From Folioceros fuciformis (Eukaryota > Anthocerotophyta > Anthocerotopsida > Anthocerotales): a stretch of DNA of 27,863 bases. The position numbers were made by a program, and so were the translations under genes. Positions 1 to 10,015 of this stretch are shown here, piece after piece. Position 1 is the first letter of the stretch. Each line of letters opens with the position of its first letter. The stretch lies in assembly GCA_049999805.1 (NCBI GenBank), contig JBNGIO010005638.1:1-27863 (forward strand), in the 5' to 3' direction. A model generated the notes under the pieces. That model did no database searches, was not told where the DNA came from, and saw only the letters and a list, made by a program, of their open reading frames with translations.

Positions 1-538
1 CAGCCCCTGGGAAGGTGCAATTCACCACTACCACGGTGTACGCCCGCCCGAAGCCCCAGTCTGGCAGCATCTTCCGACTTGTCCCTGGAATCGCCGCTAC
101 AGAAGCGCCGGATCCCTCACCTTCAGCTCCTGCGGGGAGCCAGGCGCAGTCGAAACTCGCATTTCCGAAAACTTGCGCGGGCTTGGACGCCAGGCCGACA
201 ACGGCGAAGGTCGTCGGCCCGCCTCGGTATGCCGACATCTGGACAAAAAGTGCCGCCGCGTTGCCGTGTGCTCGGAACCTCCGCTTGATGCCGTTCGTGG
301 GCGGCCCCGGGATGCCCGACCCGGGCCAGTCCTCCGCTCGTACTCCTCCTGTCGCCGCACCGGAGCTGCCGTCCCTGCAATTCAAGGGCGCCAATCCCTC
401 GCCCTGGGCCAGGCCTAGATCTGGCACCAGGCTCCGGATGGGGAGAGGCTGCAACATAGTGATGAGCAGCAGGCAAATGGCAATCACCACGGACGCCAGA
501 ATCTGCGCCCGGAAATTGATGAGCCGCATTGCGACCAT
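1..538 (-). CDS. GALS-like beta-1,4-galactan synthase (GT92), 5' part, truncated at window edge
   Basis: The minus-strand frame starts at the ATG ending at 538 and stays open to base 1, giving about 179 residues. The N-terminus has a short basic stretch and one hydrophobic segment at about residues 13-29, which fits a type II Golgi signal anchor. A variable linker of about 70 residues follows, then blocks typical of plant GALS proteins: FVQMSAYRGGPTTFAVVGLA (about residues 104-123) and LPDWGFGRAYTVVVVNCTFP near the edge. GALS enzymes (family GT92, formerly DUF23) extend beta-1,4-galactan side chains of rhamnogalacturonan I in the Golgi. The catalytic GT92 core lies beyond the window, so activity cannot be judged. 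A second in-frame ATG lies three codons downstream. It is transcribed divergently from the RING gene at 1512. Family recognition is from memory of Arabidopsis GALS1-3, and which paralog it matches is unknown. Confidence 0.88.
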   Translation of the reverse strand, partial: MVAMRLINFRAQILASVVIAICLLLITMLQPLPIRSLVPDLGLAQGEGLAPLNCRDGSSGAATGGVRAEDWPGSGIPGPPTNGIKRRFRAHGNAAALFVQMSAYRGGPTTFAVVGLASKPAQVFGNASFDCAWLPAGAEGEGSGASVAAIPGTSRKMLPDWGFGRAYTVVVVNCTFPGA

Positions 539-1511
539 TTTGCACCAACTATGGAGCCTAAAGGTGTGTGCATGCTTGCCACCGGCAGTGGAAGGCCTGT
601 CTAGCCACGGCCCCGCAAACTTCTGCATACCTGCCTCCATCAACTCTTTCGTGTCGTCTCCTCCTCTCCGCTCCCCGACTTCCTCGCTCAGCTCCAATTG
701 AAATTATAGTTGAGATCGGAGTGGAAGCCGCGATCGGAGGTGGAGGTGGAGGTGACTCCCATCTCCACACACAGCGCCCTGGAGTGGAACGCTGATGAAA
801 AGGAGGCAGCACTCAGCAGACAGCCGGCACCAGATGGCGCGCGCTCATTCCACCCACGGGCCCTTCCGACGCGGCAGGTTGGTGGCAATCCACACTTTCC
901 AACAGTCATTCCGCGGACGAGCTATTCACGCTGGCGGTGGGAGGGGAAGGAAATTGCGGACAGGCTGGTTGTAGACCGGCTGTGCTTCTCACTGGCGGCG
1001 TCTCAATCGGCCCGGCCCCGACCGGCCCGTCGAACAACAACTCTCGACGCACCCGCCGAGCAAATGTCCACGGCTCGGGAAACGGCGGCGACTGCTGAAA
1101 CAACTTTTCTTTTTCTTTCTAATAAAAAAAGCTGATGGAGCTCAAGCCCCTAGGAGAGTCCACTTTTATGCCTGCGAATTGTCGCTTCTTATTCCCTACC
1201 AATGTAAGGTCCCAACTACGGAGGGTCGACTGGACTTAGCTATCCGTTACGGTTTGCGCTTCACTTCTCCGGCTGCGGCTCCGGCTCCGGCTGGGCTGGA
1301 TTGAACATTGACCAGAGAACTGGAACCAAGTCCATTCCACACTTCATTGTCACACGGTTTTGTCTACGATAGTTACGTACAGTACATGGATGTACAGTAT
1401 ACAGTGTACCTAACTCCGGAGTTTTGTCCTTTTGCGTACATGTACATATGTACATCCAGCCTTATTCTGGTTACCAAGTGGAATCTTGCGCGTCATTCAT
1501 GCCCTGAGACC
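539..1511. other. Divergent intergenic region between GALS-like gene and RING gene 1
   Basis: About 970 bp separates two divergent start codons and should hold both promoters. The GALS-proximal half is GC-rich, with a short GGTGGA-type repeat near 735-752. The RING-proximal end carries the GTAC cluster described separately. Several frames are open across 690-1130, but their translations are compositionally odd and resemble no family, so I read this as untranslated DNA. Confidence 0.6.
1377..1453. promoter_or_regulatory. Cluster of seven GTAC motifs upstream of RING gene 1
   Basis: GTAC occurs at 1377, 1382, 1392, 1406, 1436, 1442 and 1450, seven copies in 77 bp, ending 58 bp before the chosen ATG at 1512. 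GTAC is the core bound by SBP-domain copper regulators (plant SPL7, algal CRR1). The copy at 1441-1448 (TGTACATA) also fits the Pumilio RNA consensus UGUANAUA if it is transcribed. The density is plain in the sequence. Regulatory meaning is inference. Confidence 0.4.
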
Positions 1512-2075
1512 ATGGCGGGTATGCAACGTGCGCTTTACGATAATGTGGAGATATGTCCCATTTGCCATGAGGATTTGGACTGTGCTTTATGGGCAAGAAT
1601 TGGAGATTGCTCTCACGCCTTTCATCTAAGGTGCCTAGTGAGGTGGTATGTTGCCGAAGGATCGGAGCATGCGTATTATCTAATTTGTCCAGCTTGTAGA
1701 ATAGCGGCAACAGCAACAAACCCTTGTGGAGGAGATCATGATGTGCCATTTGCGAGGTCTAGGGTAGGGCTTGCAAAACTAACACGGAGCCCTCACGCAG
1801 GAAGGCATAAGCAGGAGGAGGAGGTTCATGCACATACGCACATGCAAGTGGGAGAGGAGGAAGAAAACAAAATGGGAGAGGAGGAAAAAAACAAAGTGCA
1901 TGAGAAATCTGCGAAGGAGGATGAGGCTTGTGCCGCAGTTGCCACTCCTCTGTCACACATGTTTGTGAGAGTGTCGGATTTTGTGAATTTTCACAGGGAC
2001 GCCGCTCCCGGGGGTGATCTTGAACACCACGGTGATGGTGGCAAGCGAGATCAGCGTGAGGAGAGTAGTGCGTAG
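1512..2075 (+). CDS. RING-H2 finger protein 1 (putative E3 ubiquitin ligase)
   Basis: An intronless frame of 187 residues. I chose the ATG at 1512 because it has a good context (accATGG) and sits just before the RING; the in-frame sequence further upstream has no ATG giving a convincing protein. The RING ligands are C-x2-C-x14-C-x-H-x2-H-x2-C-x17-C-x2-C, starting about residue 13 (CPIC) and ending in CPAC, with the conserved Trp four residues after the sixth ligand. This C3H2C3 order is RING-H2, a class that recruits E2 enzymes for ubiquitin transfer. The x17 spacer is longer than the usual x10. The tail is hydrophilic, Glu/Lys/His-rich (HAHTHMQVGEEEENKMGEEE), with no membrane segment, so a soluble protein is expected. 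A paralog follows 84 bp downstream on the same strand. Substrate is unknown, and a pseudogene or lineage-specific gene cannot be excluded. Confidence 0.7.
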   Translation: MAGMQRALYDNVEICPICHEDLDCALWARIGDCSHAFHLRCLVRWYVAEGSEHAYYLICPACRIAATATNPCGGDHDVPFARSRVGLAKLTRSPHAGRHKQEEEVHAHTHMQVGEEEENKMGEEEKNKVHEKSAKEDEACAAVATPLSHMFVRVSDFVNFHRDAAPGGDLEHHGDGGKRDQREESSA

Positions 2076-2159
2076 GTAGTGAACGTATGATGTTGACGTT
2101 AGGACGTCAGCACGTTGGAATGATTTTCTTGAGTCGATGGTGACTTGGTGGATGCGTGC

Positions 2160-2738
2160 ATGGCGAGGCCGCGAGAGCGGGAGGCGCTTGTGAGGAAGGT
2201 TTTCGGGAGGTTTGGCGAGTGCCTGCTGTGCCGCGAGGTGTTGGCTGCCAAGCGGTGGACGAGGTTGCGGGAATGCGGCCATGCATTCCACGTTCAATGC
2301 GCGGTGACATGGTTCGTGCGGCGGAAGAAAGGGAAGGAGCGGGCGCGGTGTCCATACTGCCGGAGCCCGGCTGGCGGACGCGAAGAATTGCGTGACCAGG
2401 GCGGTGACATGGAAGTGGAAGAAGACGATGTCTGGAGAGAGGCAGAGGCAACTTCCTCTCATGACTGCAGGAAGAGCCTCACCTTCCGCCATGATAGGAG
2501 CATGCAAGGGAATGTGGAGACATTCGTTGCGGTAGAAACGGCCATGGCGAGCGTGAATCAGGTAGTTACCATCGCCGGCGCGGACAGAGCTGTGCTGCGA
2601 ATCTACCATGAGCCAACGGCCACATCGGAGACTGAGCGGCCGGTGCCTACAAATCAGGAGGCTTCTTCGCCCTCGAGCCACCACCACTTGTCACCTCCAC
2701 CGCAAAGCCCTAGCGCTCACTCGGACTCCCTCGCTTGA
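2160..2738 (+). CDS. RING-H2 finger protein 2, tandem paralog
   Basis: An intronless frame of 192 residues from the first in-frame ATG (2160). The RING is close to the N-terminus: CLLC, then x14, C-G-H-A-F-H-V-Q-C, x16, CPYC. The first two spacings and the HAFH core match RING gene 1 exactly, and the spacer before the last Cys pair is again long (16). The Trp four residues after the sixth ligand is also kept. Outside the RING the two proteins share nothing obvious. This tail is acidic (MEVEEDDVWREAE) and then Ser/Pro/His-rich (SSPSSHHHLSPPPQSPS). Base composition is GC-richer than gene 1. The likely role is a soluble ubiquitin ligase with unknown substrate. The shared unusual spacing suggests a local duplication followed by fast divergence. 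Confidence 0.7.
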   Translation: MARPREREALVRKVFGRFGECLLCREVLAAKRWTRLRECGHAFHVQCAVTWFVRRKKGKERARCPYCRSPAGGREELRDQGGDMEVEEDDVWREAEATSSHDCRKSLTFRHDRSMQGNVETFVAVETAMASVNQVVTIAGADRAVLRIYHEPTATSETERPVPTNQEASSPSSHHHLSPPPQSPSAHSDSLA

Positions 2739-3071
2739 GACGCTAAGCCAGTGGCGGCACGGAGCGCGATACATCACTCAAGCCACTACGTCGCTGACAA
2801 CGAAGTCACCTGCACCACTTCGTCCGCATTTCCCGGGCCACAGGCACGCTGCGCCGGTCAGGGAGCACTCCCAGCCCCCATGCCACGAGTCGCCCGCGAG
2901 AAGGACAGCATAACTGGCAGACTGCGAGGGAACAGGAATTTATGAGTCTGACAATGGTATGAAGCTCGGAGATCGACACCCTTCTGTTCAAGGAAATTTA
3001 GCAAGCGCATCATCACTTCTTGGGGACCGAGTGCAAGTTTGTAGACTATGCTCCGTCCACAGATGACGGCA
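2739..3071. other. Convergent intergenic region, RING gene 2 / UPP
   Basis: These 333 bp lie between the stop of RING gene 2 and the stop of UPP on the other strand, and presumably hold both 3' UTRs. I see no clear AATAAA on either strand and no additional gene. Confidence 0.5.
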
Positions 3072-5422
3072 TCATGTACCGAAGCTTCGATCTCCAGCAT
3101 CTCCGAGCCCAGGCAAAATGTATCTGCATGAAGAAATCCGACGCTCAAGTTATCGACAGCCTCGATTGCGTCAGAAGGTTCTTCAAGGACTGGTCTTGCA
3201 ATCAAATAATACCCTTGATCGTTCAGCTCTGGGTCGATGGCGCCTGTGTACACGCGCAGGCTGTAGTGACAAAGAGGAGGACAACCAGGTACTTCAGCAA
3301 TTGCAGGGAGGCGACAACAAATCAAGAATCAGAGAGGCCCACAACCAACCCAGGGAATTTTTCGCTAAGTTTTGTCAGAGCTGGAGGTGCAGCCACGGCA
3401 GATATCTGCAACACCACATTAACAGGAGACGATTGTTGTCAACTCTCACAAGACACGTAGACTGTCATAACTACATCGAAATAACATACATACCACACGA
3501 ATAAGCTTGTGATCCACACCACGGCTCTTCAGCTCGTCTATGGCAGCTACCATTGTACCTCCTGGAATACCCACCTCAACATAAATTCTTGCTCTTCTCA
3601 GCTCTTCAACTTTACTACTTCTGGACTAAATAGGAGAAAACAGGAATTACCTGTGGCAAGCATGGGATCTGTAATAAGCACACGAGAACCCTCAGAAAAT
3701 GTGCCTGGCAACCTGCACACAGTTCTTGAGATAAGTGCACCGTGCACAAAGGGATTTTTGAGGACTTTCCGAACATACTATGCCTTGTTCTAATTGTGGG
3801 GCTAGCTACAAAAGGGAGAGCTAGGGCCAAATCCTTGCCGTCAATGCAAACATGAAACAACTATAAGAAAACCAGTAACCTAGAAAGAAACTAAGCCCTC
3901 GAATTTCGCCATACTTGTTCAGGTAGCAGGTTGGTTGCAGGGTTACTTCATCCCGGGCATATCCTGAGAAGAATACGACAGATACAACCTATCAGATTCA
4001 GGCTTGAAGGATAACCGCACCGCACAAGTTCGTTCCTACACTCATACGCCACACATTTCGTTTCATCTGCAAGTGGCTTACTATAAATCAGAGGTGCTCG
4101 GTGACTTGCAGACCTAAGTGGTAGGTCTGAGTTGAGGGCAACACAGAGGATATTAGCTCGGCAAGTACAAGACCAGCTCTCAGAATTGGAACGACCTGCA
4201 TTACGACAGTTTCGTAGAAAACCAATCGCAAGCAAAAAGATAACTCAGAATAGAATGGACCGGCCATAGTCCGAACGCAAAAGGTAGAGCAACGATGGAC
4301 AGAAAACCGGCACATATTGTCACCTTTACGGGCTCCCTCGGGTCAATGAACTCGACATTAGCGACACCAAGTGGCGTCTGTATTTCACCAGTAACTGTGA
4401 CCTGTGACAAGGGTGGTGAGAGACGAGCCGGGAGACAAGATGCTTGGCACATCTTTCAGGAAAGAACTGCAAGTTCCGTCTGCCATCTTACCAGCCAGTC
4501 TCTGGACGCTTCATATATCAGCAACCTCCCAAGCTCTGCCAACGCATTTCCTGCGGAGAAAGAAACTCACCACGTCACCACTCTACGGGTACTATGTGTA
4601 ACAATAAACTCAGAATAACAGGTCGACGAAGTTTGATTCAGAAGCTGTAGACGCAAACCAGCCATGACCCCGTGGACCGAGACTTACTGAACATGGGACT
4701 TGGAGTGTACTCATTCCGTAGCACAGATATCCAGTGCTTTATAAGGGGGTGTGGCGGCACAAAGACCTGACAATCCGCCAAAGACTGATCAAACTCCCGA
4801 CACACGCTGAAGCAAACCCTACTGCACCCAAGTAACAAGACAGATACGACTGAGTCGCATCCCCCACCATGAACCCGGTAAGCGCTCCATACCAAAAACT
4901 GATCGGTGCCCGTCTGCGGAGTTGCCGATTTGGCAACTGCGCACCTTGCACCATGCTGTCCCCTACGAGGCCTAAAAATTGACCCACTCCAGACTCCAGC
5001 CGGGGCCATGATACCCAAGGATTTCGAACATTTCCCCTGCGGTAAGTAAGATGTTTTCCCGGAAAACGGTCAAGTCCCAGCACACAAAATCCTGGAAGCC
5101 AGAACACCGTGAGGGCCAGGCATCCAGACAGAAGTGATGCTAACAAGTTGCTGCTTGCTGCCCTGCTGTTATCGGAACGAACACAGCTGATGATGCAAGC
5201 TGGGATCGAGAAACCCCAGTTGAACGCATCATACGTGCGCACGGGGGAGAAGGATTTGCAAAGAGTTGCGGGCCACACCTGAGTTGGCGAAGAAGGGCCC
5301 GTTGCACTCAAGCTGACCGGAAATGAAGGCGAAGACGAGGAGGAGAGAACCGAGAAGCTGGCGAGACCATGCCTGCTAGGCAACGACGACAGCGCGGGAG
5401 CCCAAACCGGAATGCAGGCCAT
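3072..5422 (-). CDS. UPP: Uracil phosphoribosyltransferase, plastid type (UPP)
   Basis: UPRT makes UMP from uracil and PRPP (pyrimidine salvage); the plant enzyme acts in plastids. Exons on the minus strand, 5' to 3': 5422-5279, 4766-4688, 4550-4492, 4401-4324, 4195-4114, 3963-3915, 3712-3651, 3561-3494, 3405-3350, 3260-3213, 3123-3072. All junctions are GT..AG and keep frame, giving 258 residues. Landmarks in order: VFVPPHPLIKHWISVLRNE, LAELGRLLIYEAS, VEFIDPREPVK, VVPILRAGLVLAE, the PRPP-binding TDPMLATGG, VYTGAIDPELNDQG and the uracil-loop C-terminus GYILPGLGDAGDRSFGT followed by the stop. Exon 1 would give a 48-residue Ser/Pro/Ala-rich, acid-free leader that suits plastid import. It joins exon 2 in phase 0, but an extra small exon inside the 512-bp first intron is possible, so the N-terminus is the weak point. 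The gene is head-to-head with ATG1. Confidence 0.92.
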
Positions 5423-5978
5423 GCGTGCCGTATCCGATCAGGCAGCACCTGCTTCAGTAGGGGAGGAGAAGAGTTAACCCAATCGAAGCCAATAGCAAAT
5501 CCGAATACAAGAGACCACCCGAGCCTCTCACCTCTCCCTTCACCCTATTACCTACTACATTTGTATCTACGGCTGATGCATGGTAATACATATGTACATT
5601 TTGTATAGAGAGTGAAGTAAACCTGTAGCAAGCGCAGTTCTTCGGTTCTACGCCACGCTCCATGGCCCGGCTTCCTTTGTAATCTTCACCTTTTGGCTGT
5701 GTTGTATGTAGAGAGGATACAGCCTCGAAATTGGGATGTGGGCTGTATGTGTTGTTATATTGGTAGATGCGAGCTCTACTTTCTCAAGCTATACTATGTT
5801 TGTGACGAAGACCTGGGAGCTGCGGATCCTGCCTCGAGCTGTGACCGAGGACCCGATTTCCTGACCATCGCATCACTGTTTTCAGCAAATTGCGGACGTC
5901 ATCGTGGACGCTCTCCTATCTCTGTTTAAGCAGCCTTGTTCTCTGCCCAGGTTGTGTGCGCGTCGGACGAAGGGAGCC
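5423..5978. promoter_or_regulatory. Shared divergent promoter region, UPP / ATG1
   Basis: The 556 bp between two divergent start codons must contain both 5' UTRs and at least the core promoters. A GACGTC palindrome (bZIP-type core) lies at 5895-5900, close to the ATG1 start. I see no strong TATA box. No frame here resembles a known protein. Confidence 0.5.
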
Positions 5979-8900
5979 ATGGCAGATGATTCACGAAAGA
6001 CCGTAGGCCAGTACTGGCTGATCCATAAGATAGGGGCTGGCTCCTTCGCTGAGGTGTGGAAAGCTCAGCATATGACGACGGGAGATGTGGTAGCCATCAA
6101 GGAGATCAAAACCGACAGGCTTGATGTCAAATTGAAGCAGAGCCTCATGTCGGAAATTCAGATTCTTGAGAAGATTACCCATCCTAACATCGTCCGTTTG
6201 CACGATACAATTCACGTGAGTTCCAATCTCACTGTTGATTATGTGGAGCAGAGGGCACCAGCATATGCAAGGAGAATCCGCCAGAGGTTGGACTTTGGCT
6301 CTTGTTCGCAGCTCGTGCTGACGGCACCCTTTGTGGTTGACGTCCTTCAGGCCTCCGACCGGATTTACTTAGTGTTGGAATATTGTGCTGGGGGTGACCT
6401 TGCTCGACACATTGACCGGAAAAGGTTTTCGCAGACCGTTGTCAGGAACATCATGAAGCAACTAGGTTGGTGAAGTTTTGTCTGTCCCCCCATTTTCTTA
6501 TCAGTTGTTCGTGTGCGGAATGGAGCAGGCCCGTAACGTAGAAATCTTCTACAGTGTGATCATCTTTGAGCTATGTGTGAGCTATTATTATCAGACCACT
6601 TATGGGTGAAGGGGCTTCTCAGGTGCTGGTTTGCAGGTCCTTAGAGCTAAAAACTTGATTCACAGAGATTTGAAGCCTCAGGTGTGCAACCCAACTATTT
6701 CTTCGCAGATGCCATGACTTTGTACCTTTGTAAATGTTGGTGCATCTGTGGGCCGTTTGGAAACCTGCGCGTGTGTTATTAGGGATTGGTGGCCCAGAAC
6801 TTAACTTGCACCCTTGTGCAGAACCTTCTTCTGACAAGCAATGATGATGACGCTGTGCTGAAAATAGCTGACTTTGGATTTGCAAGGTGGGAATGTTCGG
6901 ATTCGGATGTTAACACTTCGTAGCTCTTGTGTATGTTGTGTGCACTTTATCATCTGTTGTATTCTTCATCCAGCTAATTGCATAATGTGGTTTGCAGGTC
7001 GTTACAGCCTCAAGGCTTAGCTGAGACCCATTGTGGTTCACCTTTGTACATGGCACCGGAAATTTTGCAGCATCAAAAGTATGACGCCAAGGTAGTTTTG
7101 TAGGCAGGCTAGAATTCTGTCCTCCTGACCTTTTTTACTCAACAAAACTATGCGGCCAAATCAAGTGATGCGTATCAAGAGTGAAGGCCATTTGATTTCA
7201 ACCTTTGTGGCCTTTGCCGTCTTTTTTTTTCATTGTTGCCCGTTTCTCTTGCAGGCAGACCTTTGGAGTGTAGGGGCTATTCTATTTCATTTGATGATCG
7301 GACGCCCACCGTTTCCTGCTGCCTCTTTGCCGGAGGTAAAGTACGACCGGGATGTGAAAAATTGACGGCTTCACGACTTCTATACAGGCAGTTTCCTCGC
7401 AAAAAGAAGTTGTTTCCTTGCGCGTGCTGGGAGTTTTGAGCTTGAATCAAGTGATTTGTAATTCAAGTGATTGATCCTTCTTGGCTGCTTTTGCAGCTGA
7501 TGAAAAACATAAAACATTCAAAGTTACTCTTTCCAGAAAATCTCTTGAAGGAGTTCCATCCTGATTGTGTTGACCTGTGCCGCAAGTTGCTTTGCCAAAA
7601 CCCTGGTAGGTTCGTTGTTCATATTTGACTTTGATGTTCTTCCTGCATGGCCTTTCTATAAACTGGGTGTTGTCTTCTCTTGTCTTCCAGTGGAGCGCCT
7701 TTCTTTTGAGGAATTTTTTAATCACCCTTTTATGCGAGCTGAAAGGTCCACCCTTAACCCCTGATTCCTGCCTCTTTCACACATACGTTGTCAGGTCATA
7801 TAATTTCTAACTGTTTGTGGTTGTTATCACAGGGTTGAGGAAGTCGGTGAACAAGCTGCTAGTGCTCCAGTTGTAGCTTTACAAGCTCACAAATCTGATA
7901 GCGTAGCTTCCTTGGCGAACGATGTTGGTCATTTTCCAATGACAGCACCATCAACTACAGTGGTGAAGCAACCAAGCTGTGTAGATACATTTCCATACTC
8001 GGTGCAGACTGGAACCATTTCGGGCGAAAGGACATATGTGAACAAACAGGGCACTGCAGCAGTTGATTCTCGTCCAAGATCAGGTTCTTGGTCTTCAGAC
8101 AAACACCATCCTACTAGCAGCAGCAGAAATAGATCCCGGGCTGTAGAGATCCGGCAACCAGGAGTTTCCATTGGTCACCGAAGTTCATTAAGGGATGGAG
8201 AAGATGACTACCTGTGTGGAGGCACGTCTAGAGGAGGTAAGGTGCGATGCCTTTGTATAATTAAAATGTGTTTTGTATGCAGTGGGCAAAAATTGTGCTG
8301 ACGTGTCAAGTTTGCTGTGCAGGGACTCTAGTGGATTCCATGGAGTCTATTGAACGTGATTATGTTCTGGTAGCTTCATCAATGGCAACCAACGAAATGA
8401 TGCTAAGCCTACCTGCTGGGGACAGATGCCTGAGTAAAGGTGAGGGCTCGTCACAAGCCAACTTTTCTTGTGTCAGAGTGACTGGATCTGCAAGTCCGCG
8501 AGAAAAACCTGGGATGAGCGTTTACAACCAGGCGTTCCCTCCTGTAACTGTGTCTCCTCAAGAAAGGCAGATTGAAACCACAATATATCCACCTCAAAGG
8601 TTGGATTCCCTAAAGCGATGTGCTGAAGTTATTGCAAAGTTGGCCACAGAAGAGGTAATTCTGATGACTCTGCCGTCCTTGTCGGTACGTCTTGCCCACT
8701 GTGGCTTGGTGGGTTGTTGAGGTGAGGTGCTGTCAGTTTTATGCAGGGCAACCCCTCGCAGCTTTCTCGATCCATCTTGTTTGCCTATCCATTTGGAATG
8801 AAGCATTACAGATATGCCACGCTTGGGCCAAGGAGGGGAGACAGTTTGAGGTGCCTGAGGATGTTGGGAGCCCTGATCTGGAAGCCGTCAATGTAGATAA

Positions 8901-9474
8901 GCAACAGGAGACTTGCTCAGCAGTGGAGAAAGAGTATGTAGCAGCTTGTGAGCGAGGGGAAGCTCTTGCCACACGCCTGAGTGGTATCGATGGTATTGCG
9001 AGACAACGGCCCTTGACTTGTTGTTCAATCGATCGACTGTTGCTTGTAGGGTTGCGCAAGTCTACTGACGGCCTGTCTGCTAACTGTGCAGGTGCCGACC
9101 GTGTGCCAGATGCTGTGGAACTCATCTTTCAAGCGGCGGTAGCCGCGGCTCGAAATGCAGCAGTAAGTTGAGATTTGTTCATGCCACTCAAGCCCGCACA
9201 TGATACCACGCTCTTCACTCGATTTGCACATGGCATCTGGTTTTTGCAGGTTCATGATGTGCTGGGGAACAATTCCAAGGCATGGATGTCGTATGATAAA
9301 GCTGCCACGCTCCTCCATTTCCTGAAGGAAGAAGCGCCTTCACTGCCTCTGAACCCTCCTCTTGTATTGGGTCCCTCGGAAAGAACTTGGTTGACTGAAA
9401 CGTTACACCGGGTAGCTGAAAGGCAGTCTCACTTTGTCACAAACACAAGCAGGCTAAGTATCACCCCTCAATAG
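5979..9474 (+). CDS. ATG1: Autophagy-initiating Ser/Thr kinase ATG1 (ULK1 homolog)
   Basis: ATG1 heads the kinase complex (with ATG13, ATG11, ATG101) that starts autophagosome formation. Exons: 5979-6215, 6351-6465, 6623-6681, 6822-6886, 6998-7091, 7255-7335, 7497-7605, 7691-7745, 7833-8236, 8323-8654, 8737-8983, 9092-9162, 9250-9474. All junctions keep frame, giving 697 residues. The kinase domain covers about residues 12-272: P-loop GAGSFAEV (19-26), VAIK Lys41, HRDLKPQN (Asp133), DFGFAR (Asp154) and APE (178-180), so it looks active. After a Ser-rich linker, [12 protein letters not shown] (about 412-423) contains YVLV, the ATG8-interacting motif equivalent to ULK1 FVMV and yeast Atg1 YVVV. 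The C-terminal part ([42 protein letters not shown]) matches the plant ATG1 tail that binds ATG13. Start: 5979 is the first in-frame ATG, in a gccATGG context. The last residues and stop lie inside a minisatellite. Confidence 0.95.
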
Positions 9475-9590
9475 CATCTAGTATCACCCCTCAATAGCCA
9501 TTTAGTATCACCCTCCATAGCGTTTAGCATCACCCCTCAATAGCCATTTAGTATCACCCTCCATAGTGTTTAGCATCACCCCTCAATAGC
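9457..9590 (+). repeat. Minisatellite overlapping the ATG1 stop codon
   Basis: Six imperfect units of 22-24 bp of the form AGTATCACCCCTCAATAGCC start at 9457. Two variants (CCCCTCAATAG and CCCTCCATAG) partly alternate, giving a higher-order period of about 46 bp. The first unit encodes the last residues of ATG1 and its TAG stop (9472-9474); the remaining copies lie in the 3' UTR. Confidence 0.9.
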
Positions 9591-9766
9591 GAACCTATTT
9601 GCGCTCTACAGAGTAGAAGGAAAGTGGATCCTAGTCGATAACAAGCTGACTTTAGTTGACAGGCAAACACTTCAATAATGTGCAGTGATCTCTATGTACC
9701 TGTAAGCATTTGATGTAGGAAACACCTGTATTCTTCCATGTAACATACTCCTAGCAGTTTTATTTT

Positions 9767-9772
9767 AATAAA
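9767..9772 (+). terminator. Candidate poly(A) signal of ATG1
   Basis: AATAAA lies about 290 bp after the ATG1 stop, in a T-rich stretch, with TGTA motifs 50-80 bp upstream as in plant far-upstream elements. It is a candidate only, as plant poly(A) signals are loose. Confidence 0.45.
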
Positions 9773-9943
9773 GTCTATATTCCGTAGATATGGTGTAAGT
9801 ATTTCCATCTCTATCTACACCATCTTTAGAAGCTTAATGCATTGTTAGTTACGAGGTCCCCGTATTTTGTGAATGAAGGCAGACATCTCATAAAATGATG
9901 CTCTCCACTCACTGACCACTGATAGCACATGACAAGTTATTTA

Positions 9944-10015
9944 CATGAGCAACTCATTCACAACTTACATGAATGAATAGCTAAGTATTTTCTATTATTG
10001 AATGAATTGCTCATG
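9944..10015. repeat. 17-bp inverted repeat, 38-bp loop
   Basis: The arm CATGAGCAACTCATTCA (9944-9960) pairs with TGAATGAATTGCTCATG (9999-10015) with one mismatch. The AT-rich loop itself contains ATGAATGA. It could be a remnant of a small inverted-repeat element, but I see no clear target-site duplication. Confidence 0.5.

Noticed and set aside
15-701. 228-codon plus-strand open frame opposite the GALS-like gene
   Set aside because: It is the antisense of a recognisable GALS N-terminus; its own translation is Pro/Ser/Arg-rich and resembles nothing.
1953-2687. 244-codon minus-strand open frame
   Set aside because: It overlaps both RING genes in antisense. The plus strand has intact RING ligands, while this frame shows no domain.
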